From the NCBI GenBank assembly GCA_019022495.1, contig JAFEKR010000002.1:6200001-6264000 (forward strand): DNA of 64,000 bases, in the 5' to 3' direction. Every line of letters begins with the position of its first letter. Positions within the stretch are counted from its first letter, which is position 1. Below, piece after piece: positions 23,519 through 34,800 of the stretch. This DNA is from Epichloe hybrida (taxonomy: Eukaryota; Ascomycota; Sordariomycetes; Hypocreales; Clavicipitaceae). Below the pieces are notes generated by a model. The model saw only the letters and a program-made list of their open reading frames with translations, had not been told where the DNA came from and did no database searches. Both the position numbers and the translations under genes were made by a program.

Positions 23519-24368
23519 ATGGCATCGGTATCATCCAAGATTTTCGCCATTACCGGGGGTGCATCTGGCATAGGCGCCGCGACCTGCCGACTGCTTGCCA
23601 ACCGCGATGCTGCCGTCATCTGCGTAGCCGATGTTGTAAGCACCAACTTTGACAGCCTGAAGAAGTCCGTCCACGAAATCAATCAGTCGACCTTAGTCCA
23701 GTGCACAGTTGTTGATGTCGCCTCATCCAGTGCCGTCAACAAGTGGTTGGAAGACATCGTTTCTGAACACTGTGACCTTCATGGCGCGGCTAACGTCGCC
23801 GGCATAGCTCAGGGTGCGGGATTACGCCAGTCGCCGAAAATTCTTGCCGAGACAGACGAAGATTGGAGTCGCATCATGAAAGTTAATCTAGACGGCGTTT
23901 TTTACTGCACTCGTGCCGAAGTGGTAGCTATGAAGGACTTGCCCGCTGGCAACCGCAGTATCGTCAACGTGGCCAGTATAGCTGCTTTTTCACATGTACC
24001 GGACGTTTTTGCCTATGGCACGTCTAAAGGAGCCTGTGCTTACTTCACTGCATGTGTCGCAACGGACGTATTCCCGGTGGGCATTCGGGTTAACTGTGTC
24101 TCGCCAGGTAAGAAAAAGACCCCCGGCGCTAATCAAAGACAAGCAAGCATTGGCTCACGCATGTAGAGCAGGAGTTACAAACACACCACTGCTACCTCAA
24201 TTTGAGCCTAATGCAAAGTCCCTGGCTGAAGTCAAGTCTCTGTACGAGAGCCAGGGCTTCTCGATTGTTGAACCTGAAGATGTCGCGCGGACCATTGTCT
24301 GGCTGTTGAGCGAAGACTCCTGGCCGGTATACGGAAGTAACATTAACGTTGGAGCGAGTGCGCCATGA
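23519..24368 (+). CDS. easD: Chanoclavine-I dehydrogenase (short-chain dehydrogenase/reductase)
   Basis: Two exons, 23519-24107 and 24172-24368, encoding 261 residues. The 64-nt intron has a GTAAGA donor and GAGCAG acceptor; splicing restores [16 protein letters not shown], which reading through would break. SDR features are the N-terminal nucleotide-binding [10 protein letters not shown] and the catalytic YGTSK after the NVASIAAFS strand. In ergot biosynthesis the family oxidises chanoclavine-I to its aldehyde with NAD. I start at ATG 23519 (MASVSSKIF) because the Rossmann strand follows directly; an in-frame ATG at 23429 would add 30 residues encoded by a degenerate tandem repeat. The gene is co-directional with easC and the P450, as expected for an EAS block, and appears intact. 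Confidence 0.9.
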
Positions 24369-25001
24369 TGCATGATGGTGGCTGAAAGCGAGGCCCCACC
24401 CATGCTTTGGGTTTGGTCTTGCACAATGAGTTTTGTCAAAGCCTGGCCATGTACCACTACAGTGTCGTTAGTACTGTAAGGACTTATGTAGCAATTTTGA
24501 CAAAGAATTGCACCCTCGTCACTCTATCTTGCAGCTGCTTACCATTACATACGGCCTTGATCAATGATTAGCCTGTGTCAACGGAGTACTCCGTAGTCTA
24601 CTTTTATCTAAATGCGTACATACAGACCCTGGTTAACGTGACTCCACAAGGTGGGCCTTGTCTTAGGAGATAGTAAGTCTTGGCTAAAATAGTAGGGAAA
24701 ATAGGAAGACATGCCTTGTCCAGCAATGCCAAATGTTTCCGTTAGTTACCTATCCAAGGTTCTTGTACTTACAGAGTTTCTTAATGGTGGATTGACTGAC
24801 TGAATGGCCACTCATCCTAGCATTAATAAGCTAATGTTCTCAGACAGCAAGTTAGCTTTGTTTCTTTTTTTGTGAAGACTATATGTTTAGAAACTCTGGG
24901 ATATATCATCGCGATATATCTGCCTTCTATCGATCTTATACTGTCTTTTTACATTGTCTTGTTGTCTTCTACATCTCGATTGCTTGCAAGGCTCCTCAAC
25001 C
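24369..25001. other. easD-easC intergenic region
   Basis: 633 bp. It holds a perfect 14-bp palindrome ACGGAGTACTCCGT (24581-24594) abutting a partial fold-back MITE (24592-24672). A near-palindromic GATATATCATCGCGATATATC lies at 24899-24919, about 80 bp before the easC start. No gene seen. Confidence 0.55.
24592..24672. repeat. Partial copy of the ~130-bp fold-back MITE family
   Basis: Contains CTTTTATCTAAATGCGTACA, GACCCTGGTTAACGTGACTC and the terminal CTTAGGAGATA, matching the loop and right arm of the element at 40769-40900. The left arm is replaced by the CGGAGTACTCCG palindrome. Confidence 0.7.
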
Positions 25002-26495
25002 ATGAGTGATATTGTTTCCGTTTCGGTCAATGGCCTTCAAAACGTTAGCCTAAAAGAAAATGACGAACTTAAGAATCCCTCTCGCATGGATTTTCGTCTG
25101 ATAAACACATTATCTCAATTCAATCGAGAGAAAATCCCAGAGAGAGCGGTTCATGCACGAGGTGCTGGAGCATATGGAGAGTTTGAGGCATGTATACCTA
25201 AACTAGGAGTAGCAGAAAGGAGACTCTAACAGAAATGTTAAACTGATTAGGTTACCCATGACATTTCTGACATTTGTGATATTGATATGTTGCTTGGTAT
25301 TGGTAAGAAGACACATTGCGCTGTGCGGTTCTCGACCACGGCACTTGAGCGTGGTTCCCCGGAATATATAAGAGATGCCAAGGGCATGGCAGTCAAGTTC
25401 TTCACCCAAGAGGGCAACTGGGACTGGGTTTGCCTGAACATTCCCATGTTCTTCATTCGTGATCCTATCAAATTTCCGGCCCTAATCCACGCGCAGCGGC
25501 CAGACCCGCGAACCAACATGACCAACCCGCGCAACTGGTGGGAGTTTGTATGCGATAACCACGAGGCTCTCCACATGGTCATGTTCCAGTTCAGTGACTT
25601 CGGAACAATGTTTAACTATCGCAGTATGAGTGCGTATGTTGGCCACGCATACAAATGGGCCATGCCCGATGGATCGTGGAAGTACGTCCATTGGTTCCTG
25701 TCATCCGACCAGGGGCCAAACTTCGAAAATGGCAGCCAGGCCAACGACATTGCACCAAACGATCTAGAGAGCGCAACACGGGATCTATACGAGAGTATTG
25801 AGCGAGGCGGATACCCTACTTGGACAGCCAATGTGCAGGTTGTCGACCCCGAGGATGCTCATAAGCTAGCCTTCAACATCCTCGACTTGACGAAGCACTG
25901 GAATTTGGGAAATTACCCACCAGATATCCCAGTTATTCCGTCTCGACCCTTCGGCAAGCTTACCCTGAAGAAGAACCCGAAAGACTACTTCCAAGAGATT
26001 GAGCAGCTGGCCTTCTCGCCATCTCACCTCGTCCCTGGCGTCGAACCCTCAGAAGACCCTATGCTGCAAGCACGCCTTTTTGCCTATCCGGATGCCCAGC
26101 GCTATCGATTGGGACCACACAATCTTCAACTCTCGCCTAATCAAACCAGACACACTACAGAGAGCACCAGGAGCAGGATATCTGCTCGCACCAAGTCGGC
26201 AGATCCGAAGCATACAGCATGGCTGTCTGCAACGGTCTCCGAAGCTTGGTCTCAGCCAAATGAGCTAGACTACAAGTATCCGAGAGAGTTTTGGAAGGCT
26301 CTGCCGCGTCTACGAAGCGAAGAGTTTCAGAGCAATGTGGTTGTAAACATGGCGAAGTCCGTGTCACAGGTTCCCCACGAGCTGAGAGAAAGGGTGTATC
26401 ATACATTGAATCTGATTGCTACAGACCTTGCAGATCGAGTAAAACAAACGACTGAGAAGATGGTGGTGGAAAAAGAAACCACCGCCAGATTATAA
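25002..26495 (+). CDS. easC: Catalase-like enzyme of chanoclavine-I biosynthesis
   Basis: Two exons, 25002-25187 and 25251-26495, encoding 476 residues. The 63-nt intron is of GC-AG type (GCATGT donor, CTCTAAC branch, GATTAG acceptor); this junction gives the conserved catalase reading GEFEVTHDISD. The haem-catalase fold is intact: distal His in [17 protein letters not shown], the [10 protein letters not shown] segment, and the proximal [14 protein letters not shown] with the haem-ligand Tyr. EasC is a small-subunit-type catalase homologue that acts with the FAD enzyme EasE to convert N-methyl-dimethylallyltryptophan to chanoclavine-I. easE is not in this window. The gene lies between easD and the P450 on the same strand. 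No frameshift or stop is visible. Confidence 0.9.
25188..25250 (+). other. GC-AG intron in easC (63 nt)
   Basis: The only junction that joins GEFE to VTHDISD in frame starts GCATGT and ends TTAG. The nearest GT (25192) would shift the frame. CTAAC at 25226-25230 is a suitable branch site. Confidence 0.8.
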
Positions 26496-27706
26496 TTCTT
26501 TTTTCATGACAGGCATTTTTAGCTTATCCATTGAGTGGCTGCTAAGCCTAGACACCGGAAACCTTCATATCGCTAGACGACTTGAATTGAAATCTTTTGC
26601 TACTCTTTCAAGGTTCCACGACATGACTTTAATGAAGACATAATCCACGGAGCAGTTGCCAGTAAACGCTGTCTATCTTCATACGTTAGAATTGTGGCCC
26701 CAACGTCTTCGAAGGATTAGTGTCAACAACATAATATTCTAGTGTATGCACTAGTCCAGTGACTATCTACCCGAAGTTCACGGCTCGGCAGTAAGGAGGG
26801 AACACGTAAGCTTCGTGGCTAGCTGACTGAGAGCGGCTCTTTTTTCATGCATTGCAGAATCACCAAAGACCTGTTAAGTGACCTGTTAGCTTTGACAAAC
26901 TAACCCCCCTGGTAGCCCTTTCCACACTATGCAACCACAGTGTAGGAATTGTTACCGTAGATTGATGCCGAAGAATGAAATATGTAGAGAGACAGGGTCG
27001 CTAAGCGAGCATTTGTCGCTGAGTTGAGGGTGGGGGCTCGGCTGGCTCAACCCCTAGCCCAACGAGAGAGAGACAAGGAAACAAGAACTTTTCGCAAGAA
27101 AATGATCAATTCTGGATCTAGAATTATGACATTACCACATCGTGACCGAAATCGCCTCAGGAGTGGGCTGCGGGGGGAGGGAGGGGGGCAGGCGGTGGGT
27201 GTGAGGATATTACGGCATATTTTCCGTTCTTCTTGCGTGCCGTGCCGTGCCGTGCCGTGCCGTGCAGCGTAAAGTCACCCCCTGCATAAAACATGTAACA
27301 GGAGTTGACTTTGAAGCACCTTTTTCGGCCCCTAGCCGAGACAGTCGATGGAGTGATTAGTGGGGTTTCGATATTTCGCTCGAGCGGTATTATGCTAATG
27401 ATTTGATAGTCAACGTTCTAAGAACGGTGTGGCAAGAGGGTGATTCTCGCAGTGGCGCCCACAGAATCCCTCGTACGTAGATTAACCTGTCGGGCCGTCT
27501 ACCATTCTATGTGTGTTTTGGACCCCTCCCAAGCAACTGCCGCTCGGTAATTAAACGCAGTTAGAATTAATACGCTAATTGGTTGGTTCATGACCTCTCT
27601 TCGTGCCATCCCGTCTGTCATAATGGGTTTTTGCGCACTCGCCATCCTAAATTGACAGCCTCTGCTCTGTAGATGTTTGTATTCTAGGTCAGGTTACTTA
27701 GCTAAA
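26496..27706. other. easC-P450 intergenic region
   Basis: 1.2 kb of GC-balanced DNA without RIP signature. It contains a G-rich run near 27170-27200 and six tandem CGTGC units at 27236-27265. The apparent ORF 27024-27272 ends in that microsatellite and resembles no family I know. The downstream part is presumably the P450 promoter. Confidence 0.55.
27236..27265. repeat. (CGTGC)6 microsatellite
   Basis: Six perfect pentamers in the easC-P450 intergenic region, about 440 bp before the P450 start. Confidence 0.95.
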
Positions 27707-29845
27707 ATGGATGCAAATACCTCAGAATCGTTTACTCTCTCTGCAAGAGGGACCGGAATGATATTACCATGGTTATCCCAGCTTCAATCGGTCTCACTAG
27801 GGACGATTTTCCTCACGCTATTCCTCGTTATATTGACTCCTTTGGTTTTCACAAGCGTTTACCGTCTGTATTTTCATCCTCTTCGCAAAATTCCTGGACC
27901 ACGAACCGGGGCTTTGACAAGTTTCTATGGGTTCTATTGGAACTGGATACGAGATGAAGGATACTCTAAGCTCTTCAATCCCCTGCATAAACAATATAGT
28001 AAGGTTTATTTCCCGAATAAATACCCCTTGTGAATGCTAAGATGCATCAAGATTCCCATATCATACGTATCGGCCCAAACCATGTTCACATCAACCAACC
28101 GCAAGCTTTTGATGAGTTCGTACAAGACTCCTCTACACTTCTAAACTGTGGAGGGCTCACACAAATAAAAATTAGGATATTCAAAGTTGGAACAACATGG
28201 CGCAAAGACAGCTCATTTTACAAGTATTTTAACGGCTTGGACGCCATGATTGAGCCGACGCAATATCGCACCTACCGAACTCACTTGGCCCCTTTATACG
28301 CACAACGCTCCATTGATGGCTTAACACCAAAGCTCCATGACGACCTCGTGGTAACTGCCGAAAGGATGGCCAAGAGCATCGAAAATGGTGAACCTGTGAA
28401 CATGGTGAAGATATTGCGGACATTGAGTGTAAGTATATAGTGGTTGTTCAAAAACCACTGTATTTCGACTAACGGCCAACGGGAATAGACCTCAATGATG
28501 CTTTATACTTTGTATTCGCAGGACATCCCGCTCTCTCAATATGATGGGTATCACCCGTTTCTAGAAGCTTTTGAGCTGCTCATGACCCAAAGTTGGCTAA
28601 GTGAGTCTGTATCACATTTCAGGTCACAGTTTGCTTTATTGTATACAGGAACGCTGATAATTTGTTTCTGTACAAAGTGATCAATTATCCCATGATGGGT
28701 ATGATCCTTGGCCTAATTCCCGGCACGAGCTTTGCGAAATTCAATGCCGCTTTCGGAACCTTCTTGAAGGTTAGTTAACTTGCGGAGTAACAAGGGACAA
28801 AGCACACAAATTGCTAAAAGAATGTTAATTTACAGTACTGTAAAGAGTGGAACGACGAGGATGAACGCATTCAAAAGCTTGAAACTGCTGAATCACTGCG
28901 GGACTCCCACATGAAACGATACCTTGCCATTGACCCAAATAACGAGATCAAAAAGAAGGTCGTGCCGCATCCCCTGGAGGATATATTTAACTTCATCGCA
29001 GGCGGTAGTGACACTACTTCATATACAGCTGCATGTGCATTCTTCCATGTTCTCTCGTCGTCTGAGGTGCACTCTAAGCTCGTGGCGGAGCTCGATCAAG
29101 CTTCTTCAGTGATCAGGGATACCTTTGATTACAATAAGATTCAAAACTTGCCATATCTGGTGTGTATACGATTAAGAGTTTACCTATCATCATTTTCCCC
29201 GGACCTTCTTCTGAAAGTAGGCTCTAACCATGGATGTTGCAGAATGCCGTGATCAAGGAGACGCTTCGTATCTCTTGTCCGGTACCAGGGTGTCTTCCCC
29301 GAGTCGTCCCTGAGGGGGGAATGAATCTGGGTTCAGTAAATCTTCCAGCCGGTGTAAGCTCCATTTATACAACCTTGTATAAGACTAGTGACTTGCTAAC
29401 GTTGTGATATGCGAACAGACAGTGGTGTCAATCTCCCAGCTAGCCATCCACTTTAATGAGACGATTTTCTCGTCACCTGACAAGTTCATCCCCGAAAGAT
29501 GGCTTGGGGACGATAGAAAATCGATTGAGAAGTGGAATATCGCTTTTAGCAGAGGACCTCGACAGTGCATTGGGACAACGTAAGTCTTCCCCCCCCCCGA
29601 TCCGGTGATAGTATCAAAATACCACCATTCTCTGCTATTGTAGATGAATGAATGCTGAGTTTTAACGTTTTTTGTTCCATAGTCTCGCTTATATGGAACT
29701 ACGCTGCGTCCTCGCTTATTTCTTCTCCCGCTTTGAATTTAAGTTAACGGGTAGCTGTGGAGATAAGTTGCGCTGGGTTGATCGATTTGTCTCAGTCAAC
29801 TTGGACGATGTCGAGGTCACTATCGTGAAGGACCGATGGGCGTAA
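27707..29845 (+). CDS. cloA: Cytochrome P450 monooxygenase (probable clavine oxidase)
   Basis: Eight exons reconstruct an uninterrupted 543-residue P450: 27707-27998, 28052-28428, 28489-28600, 28678-28769, 28836-29159, 29243-29353, 29419-29579 and 29683-29845. All seven introns (53-103 nt) are GT-AG. The N-terminal membrane anchor (SLGTIFLTLFLVILTPLVF) is followed by the proline hinge KIPGPR. The I-helix is AGGSDTTSYT, the K-helix KETLR, PERW lies in the meander region, and the haem loop is FSRGPRQCIG with the Cys ligand. In EAS clusters the P450 next to easC is CloA, an ER-bound enzyme oxidising the C17 methyl of agroclavine via elymoclavine to lysergic acid. The family call is certain; the cloA assignment comes from position and pathway logic. 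The 5'-most possible start (TTG 27677) is not used. Confidence 0.85.
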
Positions 29846-30388
29846 GCTGAAAGCGTCCAAAAGTGCCCGGGAGGCGTAGGCACGGCTAGAGGGATGTATC
29901 TTGACTTGGAGAAAATTAAGGGCGGGAAGCAAGTTAAACTAGGATCTTTCCATAGTACTATTTAATGAGCTAACCCTATGAAGTGTGAGGGGACAAGGGT
30001 ATTAACGAGTTCAAATGCCGCTTACATATAGCGATTTTTCACGAGAGACAGAGATTCCTAAATGCCTTAGTTATATTAAGTAACTAAAAACTGTAACTTA
30101 AGCCTCGCTAGTAATTGCACAATATTTATAAAGTGAGACATTTATCAAATATAAAAGCCACATCGTTCTTTTACGTGAAGCACATTTTAGGAGACATAGG
30201 GAAAGGTATAAGAGGGAACACTGTTACAGTATTCTCAGACTTTATAATAATAACAGTCAATGTTAGAGAAAATATATGGTTCTTTGAGATTTGTTAACAC
30301 AGAGCCATTAAGACGTTGTTTAGGCAATGTCTTAATAGTGGTGAGTTACCGCGTAGTAATGTGCATGTATTTTAATTAGCCATAGCAG
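29846..30388. other. Region downstream of the P450 up to LTR element F
   Basis: 540 bp, moderately AT-rich, without a recognised gene. A 60-codon ORF (30115-30297) shows no family features. AGCAG at 30384-30388 is the left target duplication of element F. Confidence 0.5.
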
Positions 30389-30658
30389 TGTCACGGCTTG
30401 CACCGAAAGGTTAAGAACGAAGTGATAGCTAAGACTATCGCAGTCGCTACTAGATAGATGCTAGCTAGGGGCAGGTGCGTAAAGGTTTTAATCTCTAACC
30501 TAGCACTAATAATATGCGTAGTCTTTAATAAATACCCCGCTCTATAAGCATATAGCTATCTTATAGCTAGCTAGCCTTTTTATTATTTATATAGCCTAAA
30601 GGTTCTCTAAAGACTTACTTTAATAAATATCCTATCTTTAACCTTTACGCTCTTAATA
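30389..30658 (-). repeat. LTR of element F, left copy (270 bp)
   Basis: Same length as 37550-37819. Its outer ~110 bp keep CG and CA dinucleotides while the inner part is RIP-altered; the right copy shows the mirror pattern. Confidence 0.88.
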
Positions 30659-31405
30659 TAATACCCCCCTTATATATAATTAACCTTAATTATAAAATAA
30701 GCTACTTACTTAAGGCATAGTTACTATATTAGAGCTTTATAAGGAAAAATAAGATAGGGTATCTTATATCTAGATATATAAGTGAATAAAAAGAAATAAT
30801 AATAATAATACTACTAATTAAAAATAACCCCTTATTATAGTTAGTAATATTCTAATAGTAGCTTATATATAGCTTTACTATAGTAAAATAAATGTTATTA
30901 CCTACTATATAGCTAGAAAAATAATATAGATAACCTATATTAATTTTTATAATTAGTTAAATAAATAAGGTACTTAATGCTAGGGTTCTAAATAGTCTAA
31001 CTAGAGGGCTTATATTATAGTTACTATAAGCTTATAGCTATTAGGTATATATGCGTTTAGTAGTGCTAATAGTTATTATTATAATTTATAAATTACCTAT
31101 ACGCAGTGCGTTAGATTACTTAAGGGGTCTAGGGTTAATATAAAAGAGACTAATTTTTCCCCCCTTTTACACTTTTCCTTTCTTTTATAATATCCCTTAA
31201 CCTTATAAGTTACCCTTACTAGCTAAGTAGTAGCTCTCTTACTACTATTACTTAGTAGTTACTAACCTCTTTTAGTCCCTAATTATTATTATTATCTGTC
31301 CTTATTTATCTTAGTTTCTTACCCTTATCTAGCTTATGAGTTTGTACTCTTATTAGCATAACTTCCCTATCTAGTTTATTATAGCTAACTTATAGCTAGT
31401 TTACT

Positions 31406-31860
31406 ATGTCTAAGTCTTGTGCCTAAACTCCGCCTTTATTAATGCCTTAAGAAGATCTATTAACTAAGAAATCTCCTACGAAGTCTCCTAGGAAGTCTAC
31501 TCTAAAGCGAACTTCTTCTAAAATCTTATTATAAGTTTATCACGTCCTCGCAGCGTCTCTATTGCTAACTCGCTGCTAGCCTATTATGAAAGCGAAGAAA
31601 AAGCTGTAAAATGCTATCCTAGTTCACAAAAATCCCAATAAGCGTGGTTACGTCCACTGCGCTTAAATGTCTGCTAATGCTACTTATAAGGTAGAACATA
31701 ATAAACACACCGTAATAGCACTGCTAAGTAACACTATAAATCTAGAGACTTAGATTAATATTATAAACTATCTTTGCTTTATAGCCTAGAATATCCTAAA
31801 GGTAAGCTTTCTTAATATATATAGCTAATACTTAACTAACTTACTAGTAGTTTACACTAA
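31406..31860 (+). pseudogene. Possible accessory ORF remnant in element F, opposite strand to pol
   Basis: From ATG 31406 one plus-strand frame runs over 400 nt with stops that are only TAA or TAG, each one transition from CAA or CAG, as RIP would produce. The translation between stops is Lys/Ser/Pro-rich at first (KKSPTKSPRKSTLKRTSSK). The segment lies between the integrase end and the 3' LTR and keeps more CG than the rest. I do not recognise a family; a chance frame is possible. Confidence 0.35.
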
Positions 31861-34800
31861 ATACTATTAATTTACCTAAATACATTAGTCCTATTAAGCT
31901 CCCTAGTGCACTTTAGGTCTATATATATAAAGAGAGTAATTCTAATAATAAAGATACTCCTAAGGCCTCTTTCTCTATAGCTCCTATAGTTACTAATAAT
32001 AATAAGGGACTAGTAGTCTTAGGGGCTAACTTTATTATAAAGGGATAAGTGCTTAGTAGCTATATAATAGATTATTTAAGTTATCTAAGTAAATTAACTT
32101 TATTTTCTAATATCTTTAGTGTATTAAGTTATAAAACGTAATTACCTTATATTAACTTTATTACTTAGCTATTACTTATAGTTATTAATAATTTCTCTAG
32201 TAATAAAATCCCTTTTTAATACCTAAGAATTCTCTAAAGTATTATAGCCCTTTTATTTAACTAGATATTTATAATGCTTTTTATTATAGTAATGTAAAAT
32301 AATTCTCTTAACTTTAAACTCTTATTTATTATCTTTAATAGTATCTTATAGTAAGGGCATATTTTCTATATTAATTAGGTCCCCTTTAAAAGGTTTAAGA
32401 CTAGTAATATTAAATATATTATATAATTAAGTCCTAGGTAGTAATTTTAATTAATATACTAATCTATAATTTCTAATTACCTTTTTAATCTTATAGGGGC
32501 CTAAATACTTTATAGCTAGCTTCTTACTAGGGCGTCTTAGGTTAATGTTTTTTATTAATAATAAAATATAGTTACTAACTTTAAACCTTATTAGAGTTCT
32601 TTTCTAGTTATAATATTTTTTATACTAAGTCTATAAGTTACTTAAAAGCTACTTAATTATAATATGCTTCTCTCTTAGTGCTAAAATCCTACTTTTAGCT
32701 TAATTATTTACTAAAGGGATATTTACTATTACTTACTATAGACCTCTAGGATTATAACCTTATAATGCCTCCGCTAGTGTGTAGCTATGCGTTAAGTAAT
32801 TGCTTATATTATATATAAATTACGCTATTAATAGGTTATTTACTTAATTAGTCTATTTAGCATAAGTAAAAGCCCTTAAATAATATTCTAAGACCTAGTT
32901 TAAATATTCTATCTAACTATTTATTTAGGGGTAAAAAGCAGTGCTAAGTAGCCGCTTTATTATAAGAAAATAATAAAAAGTTATCTAGAAACCACTAGTA
33001 AATGTAGAACCTTAGTCTATTATAATACCTTCTAGGGCTTTATAGTCTCTAAAAACATATTCTAAGAACATAGTTACTAGCCTATTGCTAGTTAGTTACG
33101 TTAAAATAGGGATGTAAATACTATATTTTGTAAAATAGTTAATAATAACTAAAATTATATTATAAGTTTAATTTAAATCTTTTACTAGTAAAAGTCTAGT
33201 AATAAAATCTATTAATAATTCTTAAAAGGGGCGATTAAGCACTAGTAATATAGCTAGCTTACTATATAGTTTATAATGCCTTGGTTTTAAAGTCTAATAA
33301 TTTATATAAGTGCTAATGTATACCTTTATATCTTTCTTTATTATTAGCTAATAATATTAGTTTATAATCTAATAAAGAGTTTTTTACTTACTCCTTAGTG
33401 CCTAGTAGTAAGGTTATTATAAGTTAGTAATAAAATTTCTTTTCTTATACCTAGGAATAAAAACATAATTCTTAAATATTAATAGCTTAAAGAGTCTAAT
33501 TAACTATATCTAGGATATAGCTAGATTATTACTTTTAAGTAACTTTAATTAAGCTATAGTAAAGTCATTGCCTTACTATGCTTTATATAATAAGACTTAA
33601 ATTAAGGGTTTTAATTCTAAGCTCTTTTCTAGAAAGTTAGAGTTAAACTTAAAAGAGGTTCTTTAAATAGATTAGATCCTAGCTATAATATCTCTATAAG
33701 TGATTAGTTTAATAGATACTTCTAGTCTTATAGGGACATAGATAAGTGATATTTTTAAGGGGTGCCCTTATTACTTACTAGCAATAACCTATACTAGTTT
33801 ATCCCTATTAGTAATAGCTAGTCTAATAGGAAAATTAAAGTAATTAAGCAATAAATAATATATACGCTAGGTACTAATAGTATTACTATAGCTAGCTTAT
33901 TACTTATTAATAGAAGTATAAAAAGTATTAAATAACCTTACTAATATAACTTTTCTAAGATTATCTAGATTATTAGGTTCTTTAGGGATATAGTTAAGTT
34001 ATGATTTTTTAAAACCCTAGATATTAGTAGTATTATTATAGCGTTATTATAACTAACTATTAGTTATATTAAGTAATGTTTTCGTAGAGCCTATAGTATT
34101 AATAATATTACTATAGTATTCCTATCTCTTAGTATCTATAAATTTAGATAAAAAGGCAAGAAGTTATATAGTTACTACTTTCTCTTTCCTTACCTTACTT
34201 ATAAAATCTAGTCTTCTTAAAAGTAAGTTAGTAGGATTTAATTTCCCTATATAATATATAATCTTAAAGTTAAAAGAATAAAGCTTATTAAGCATAGTTA
34301 CTTACTTACTAGTAAGCTTAGGCTTTATAGTAAAGTACTTATAGTTTAAATAATTTATAATAACTTTAATTATATAAGCTAAATAAGTAAGATAGTGTCT
34401 CTATATATAAAAAGCCTCTTAGATAGCTAATAATTTGCTATTAGGTGTTAAATATTATAATTTAGTATTAGTTATCTTTCTTAATATAAACGTAACTAGG
34501 TGCTAGTAACCTAGCACTAATATTATAAGTATAGCCCTAATTATATATTTAGATGTATTTATCTCCACTTTAAGATATATAAGTGAGTTAAAATACACTA
34601 AAATTAGCGCTTCCTAAAATCTTTATTAAAGCTCTCTAAACGCTACTATCTTATAGGGTTCTAGTTTAAATATTACTAGTTAATTCCCTCTAAGGTAATC
34701 TATTAATAGAATAATAACTTTACTATACTATTTAATAAAATAGCAGTAAAATCTAGTAAAACCAAGAAATAACTAAATATTAAAAACACTACATAGTATT

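Noticed and set aside
24197..24457. Minus-strand ORF over the easD 3' end, and similar antisense ORFs over easC, dmaW and easH
   Set aside because: Antisense shadows of well-supported coding exons.
27024..27272. 82-codon ORF between easC and the P450
   Set aside because: Low complexity, ends in a microsatellite, no motif.
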